Below are positions 38,101-44,100 of a DNA stretch of 64,000 nt, in pieces (the stretch's first letter is position 1; the number at the start of each line of letters is the position of its first letter). The stretch spans positions 33,097,275 to 33,161,274 of the forward strand of contig NC_052664.1 in assembly GCF_016802725.1 (NCBI RefSeq), read 5' to 3'. Both the position numbers and the translations under genes were made by a program. Source of the DNA: Solenopsis invicta (lineage: Eukaryota > Arthropoda > Insecta > Hymenoptera > Formicidae). The notes beneath the pieces were generated by a model. That model was not told the DNA's origin, did no database searches, and saw only the letters and a program-made list of their open reading frames with translations.

Positions 38101-41100
38101 TACACATAAATTATATACATTCAAAATAGATATACTGTTAGATTTAATAATAGAATACTAAAAAATAATATCAATTCAATCAGTAATTCAATCATTTATT
38201 GAATAACATTTGTTTTTATCAATTATAAAATTGATTGCATGGGATAAATATTGGTATGAATTAAAAAATATATATAATTCATCTAAATTTAACATTCTGT
38301 GAAATTGTATACTTTTTATGTATTTTATGAAATTCAGAGAAATTTTTGGTGAGTTTAACGTGTTTACTTCCATATCATCAAAATAACAAAATTTCAACGT
38401 GGATTACATAGGATAAAAATCAATTTAAATTTACACACGTGAATTCTAGGTTGCTATCTCCTATTTTTATCTTCTTCCAATTTAATCAATAATTCTACGT
38501 AGATTGTATAGGAGAAAAACCGATGTGAATTTATTCTCATGAAATCCACATTGCTGTTACCTATCTTAATATCCGTCAAATTTTATCAGTAATTCTACGT
38601 GGATGAAATGTATTAAAATCTACATGGAAGTGTCCACGTAGAATTCATGTGGATATCAAGTCGATGAACTTCTATCCACGAATTTTACATAATACACGTA
38701 GATAGAACGTGAAATCCACGTACCTGTTCTCATCGAGCAATATATGTCTTTTATAGACAAAGTTTTTTGTTACATACTTCTTTTGATGAGGATGACGTTT
38801 CTCATAGACGTAATGTCTTTTACAAAAAAAATTACATAACTTAATTATATAAAGTAAAGTTGACAGGACTCACGAATATTAAACTCGAAATAAAGATAGA
38901 CAATGAGAGTCTACGCGGTTGTTGGTGCGTATATATATAAAACTAATTATATAATATCTATTACCGTGCCAGTGAACAGAACTATTGACACTTGGAGCAA
39001 CGCTGTAGATTTGAATTTTTATACATTGAATTTCAACCCCACCTTCAATGCCAGCGTCAACTACTATATTCTTTGCATCTCCTTTCGCATGGCGATTTGT
39101 TGTAACTTACACAGAATCAATCTTCTTACTGATGCTTATTATCACAAATTAATATGGTGTAATTACTCAAATTAACACCTGAATAGGATAGAGTTATTGC
39201 ATTTGCCATGTGATAAGGTTGAGCTTTCTCCATTAATTTTGTATTTTTGCTGAAGATGACCTAAAATCGGGTTAAAACGTTCGTTATTTTCTGTACTCTG
39301 TAGATATTTATAATGTTAGAATAAATTAGTTCATCTATATATACTCACTAACAACCGCGTGGACTCTCATTGCTTATCTTTATTTTGAGTTTAGTTATAT
39401 AACATAAGTTATAACTTACATAATCTTTTTATTATAAATTATAGGTATTTATTCTTTTTTTAACTCAAACACGTCGTTATATGCATTTTATTACCTGGGG
39501 CCTTGCACCGCTATTCGCCCCTAGTTTTTCGGATCTGGCCGCTAGAAGTAGCCGCTAAATTCAGCGTCATCATAAGTAGATAAGTTTATCATATGCATTA
39601 TGTACTCAATAAAGTTAAAAATTGAAGAAAATATATTGAGTGTACAACTTAATTCGGTCTGTTTTTTTGCTTGAAAAACGCATTTATTTGAACAATAAAA
39701 TAAATTTATACCTTATTCAAAGTATTGTCAATCGCTAACCACTACAATTTCCCGTTTTTCTGGCAATTTATGGATTTCGTCGCGGAAAAAGCGTTCATCT
39801 TTTGAAGCTAAGAACGAATCGAGCCAATTTTTGATACTCTATTTTGAAGTAAAGCGTAATCCAATCAAAGCGTTCTGCATCGATCGAAACAAATGGTAGT
39901 CAAAAGGGGCAAGGTTTGGGCTACAGGGCGAGTGAGCCAAAACTTCCCATCCGCTATTTTCCAAATAGTTTTTAACCGAAACAGCAACATGAGGCCGAGC
40001 GTTGTCATCGTGAAAGATTATGGACTCGTGTCTGGTCGCATATTCTGGACGTTTTTCGGCTATAGCTCGCTTTAAACGGGCGGATCTCGATAGCACATGG
40101 GATCGATAACACACCATTACTCACAATGGCTGATGCCTAGAATTTTTCCGTTGGTTGGGTTAGATAAGTTAAGATGATTGGTTGGTGGGCTATCGCACCG
40201 TGCGCTATCGGATCCCGTTCGCTTTAAACGGATCAATTGTTGCCTGTAGAAGTCTCCCGTGATGGTTTGACCCGGTTTTAGCAGCTCATAGCGGATCACA
40301 CTTTTCTGATCCCACCAAATACTGAGCATTACGTTGGCACCATGGATATTCGGCTTCGGCGTTGATGTTCCCGGTTGGCCGGGCTTTACATACAATGTTT
40401 TGCGTTTTGGTTTGTCATAGTGAATCCGTTTTTTGTCCCCGGTAATGATTCGATGCAGAAAAAACGCTTTTTTGTTCAAGCAACATTACGGATATGCAGA
40501 ATCGTCGTCCGATATCTTTCGGTTTCAATTCGTATGGGACTCAATTTTCTTGCTTTTGGATGTATCCCGCGGCTTTGAATCGTTTCGAAATAGCTTGTTG
40601 AATAACTTCCAATGTTTTTGCAAACTCTTCTTGCGTTTGACACGAATCTTGATCGAGTAATGTTTCTAATACTTCATCTTCAAACTTTTTTGGTTGATCC
40701 AAACGCTCCTTGTCTTCAACACTAAAATCCACTTTTAAATTGTCAAAACTATTTTCTACAAGATTTATTCGATGGTATTCCAAATTTACCATGCACTTCT
40801 ACAAGCATTCCATGCGTTTCAGTTGCACTTTTCTTCCAATTGAAACAGAAAATCAAAACTTAATTCCTGCAAATGGTGCTTATTTGAAACGAAACTCGAC
40901 ATTTTTAATGCAGTAAAAATTAAACTTGTTGTGCAAAACTTAATGTAAGTAAACAATATTTTGTAAACAATATTTGGCTTGTAAACAATATTTGGTTGAC
41001 AGATGTTGACACTTTACGAACAAAACTTAACTGTTGTCGTCAACCATTTATAGCACCTAGAGCCATCTTTTGAAAACGGACTGAACTAAGTTGTACACCC

Positions 41101-44100
41101 AATACATTTGAAGAAAATAAAAAAAAACTGCTAAAATCAGTTAAATTAATTTTTCTGACTAAAAAAAATTAAAATCTTATAGTTTAAATTACGTGAACTC
41201 TATAATTTTATACTACTGTTTGCAGATGTGTAATCGGAGGTAACTGTATTTAAAAACAACGTAATATATGTCAATTGGATGTACAGTGAAGTGCAACGAT
41301 TCGCAGGGTCATAGTAGGTAGCTTGAGTTACCGACGCTGAGTCGGTAACGATAACGCACGCGCGCGCTCGGAACATGAATAATTTTATAGATCAAATGTT
41401 TTTATTATTTATGTTTATTACTTTAATAGTCTACATATTTGTGTATAACTATATATAATTATGTATGAAATATTTTTACTGGAAGTGAGAAAGATAAAGA
41501 AATAAATTAATATGTCTCAGATACTTTGTTTTCAATTTTAAATATAAATTTATTTAGTTTAATGTAATTATGTTTTTGTTTCTATTGCGTATAAACAATA
41601 ATATATTCATATAATTACATACGCAAAATTATTAACGCCAAAATGCAGAATAATCTCCGTTACGTTATGTTTATACCATTTGTAGATCTATCCGTATAAA
41701 TTTGATTCAGTATTATGTTATTATTTTTGCACAGACAGAGATATACATAACAACAAAGATAAACGTGTATGAGAAGGTAGGAAAGATAAGGGAATAAATC
41801 ATTTTTTAAAATTAAAAATATATTGGTTCTTTAATATTTTCTTTTTTTTTATTAAATATTGCATTCTTGACAAATGTTCCACCGTTAAATAATTTGGTGG
41901 TTCTGAAAAGAACCGTTTGAAATAATACTGCCACCAACTAATAGTCGGTCCAGTAGCCTTCCCGTGCAACCACTTGCTGCAATCGCCTTTCTACCGAATC
42001 ATTTAAATGCGCAAAATATTGAGGCTTACACCTCAAATTTTCCCATGAGTTCCTCGCGTGAGCAACCAGATGTTCTTTAGTTCTCTCATGTCCAGTATCC
42101 CACGAATTTGCAATTATTCCCCAAACATTTTCTATTAAATTGAGATCCGGGGATTTGGCTAGCCAATCGAGAACTTCAATCTCTGGATGTTGAGCGAACC
42201 ATTCTTTTACTATGTGGGCGGTATGAACAGCACTATTGTCTTGAACTAACCGAAATGTCGGCATATCTTCTTCAGTGTATATTCTGCGAACGCTGGGGAG
42301 CAACACGTTCTCCAGAATATACACGTATTCTAAAGCATCCATATGCGTCGACACTTCGATTAATTCTCCCGGACAATGAGCACTTATCCACCCCCACATA
42401 GCACAAGTGATACGCCCACTTCTCCCGTAAGGAACTACATATTTGGGATCATGGCGACAATTTTCCGGTCTCCACACCCGTAAACGACGATCATCCGTCG
42501 AACAAAATACTTTCTCGTCAGTCCAGATAGTTCTGTTCTAATCTTCAGGTGAAGCTGTATTTAATTGATGCAGCGCAAAAGCGACACGATCATCGCAATG
42601 TTTCCTCGTTAGAGGAATTTTACGTGCGGCATAATGACAATGCACGTTTGCTTCGTGTAAACGCCTTCGCGCTGTCCAATTAGATATCTGTAAATCAAGT
42701 TGATTTACAGAATGCGACACCGGAAGAAAAGGTTTAGCATCTACCTGATTGATTAAAACTGCATTTTCTTCGGCAGTCGTTGATCGCTGTCCACGGTTGT
42801 GTTTCCGCTTGTCGTCCATCCCTTCTCTTCCTTCTTCCCGCCACCGTTTAATCCATTTTTGCACACTTGATTCACTACATGGAATTCGACGCGCGATTTC
42901 TCGCGTGCGTATTCCAGCTTCCCACAATCCGATAATGCGACCTCGTTCGAATAGATCGCTTGCCATGGTTGCACGAGAATGAATGAATATTAGACAAGAA
43001 GTTAAAACAAATGAATAGGGAAGGTCCCAGATGCGCACGGACCCAATCGGACACCACCAATCACGTAATCTAATCTAACCCAACCAACGGAAATACTCTA
43101 GGCATCGGCCGCTATAATTGGTGGTGTCCAATTGGGTCTGTGCGCATCTGGGACCTTCCCGCGATTCTGCGCAGGCTTTCTTGCATATCTTACTAGCATG
43201 GAAAAGGAATATAAACAAAATACAATCGCTAAATGTCTATTCACCTAAAAATTCTTTTCAGAACCACCAAATTATTTAACGGTGGAACATTTGTCAAGAA
43301 TGCAATATTTAATAAAAAAAAAAGAAAATATTAAAGAACCAATATATTTTTAATTTTAAAAAATGACTTATTCCCTTACCTTTCCTACCTTCTCATACAC
43401 GTTTATCTTTGTTGTTATGTATATCTCTGTCTGTGCAAAAATAATATAATACTGAATCAAAATAACATAATACTGAATCAAATTTATACGGATAGATCTA
43501 CAAATGGTATAAACATAACGTAACGGAGATTATTCTGCATTTTGGCGTTAATAATTTTGCGTATGTAATTATATGAATATATTATTGTTTATACGCAATA
43601 GAAACAAAAACATAATTACATTAAACTAAATAAATTTATATTTAAAATTGAAAACAAAGTATCTGAGACATATTAATTTATTTCTTTATCTTTCTCACTT
43701 CCAGTAAAAATATTTCATACATAATTATATATAGTTATACACAAATATGTAGACTAATAAAGTAATAAACATAAATAATAAAAACATTTGATCTATAAAA
43801 TTATTCATGTTCCGAGCGCGCGCGTGCGTTATCGTTACCGACTCAGCGTCGGTAACTCAAGCTACCTACTATGACCCTGCGAATCGTTGCACCTCACTGT
43901 ACAACACTTTTACGGTCTGCTTATTTTCTCTCTTTCTATTTAATCCTATTTCTTTCTTTCGTATTTACTTTTAGACATATACAAATACAATTCTAGAAAA
44001 GTTTAATTAACTTTATAATTGAAACGATTAATTGAAAAGATTTATTCGAACATATTTTTATAAAATAATAAAACCTTTTTGTTTCTTTTATAGATTAGAC

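Larger units (their letters stand above)
39636..41102 (-). mobile_element. mariner element (DD34D), inactive, carrying a MITE
   Basis: Ends TTGAGTGTACAACTTAATTC and (inverted) TTGGGTGTACAACTTAGTTC, TA at 39634-39635 and 41103-41104. Without the MITE and its duplication the length is about 1.3 kb. Confidence 0.92.
41284..43899 (-). mobile_element. Tc1-like DD35E element with ~650-bp inverted repeats
   Basis: CAGT termini (CAGTGAAGTGCAACGATTCG and inverse), TA at 41282-41283 and 43900-43901. 41284-41935 and 43250-43899 are near-perfect inverted copies. One transposase gene on the minus strand; a MITE sits just before its start codon. Confidence 0.95.
13531..44093 (+). other. GGPPS-like intron 2 (30,563 bp), packed with mobile elements
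   Basis: Bounded by GTAAGT at 13531 and TTTTATAG ending at 44093; exon 2 ends CT and exon 3 begins A, recreating a Leu codon so that CLL-L-DDIQD reads as in other GGPPS proteins. Everything inside is repeat or mobile DNA as listed separately. Confidence 0.85.

Noticed and set aside
38903..39175. 90-codon frame inside the 38881-39392 element
   Set aside because: No domain recognised and it lies between inverted repeats; insufficient evidence for a gene.
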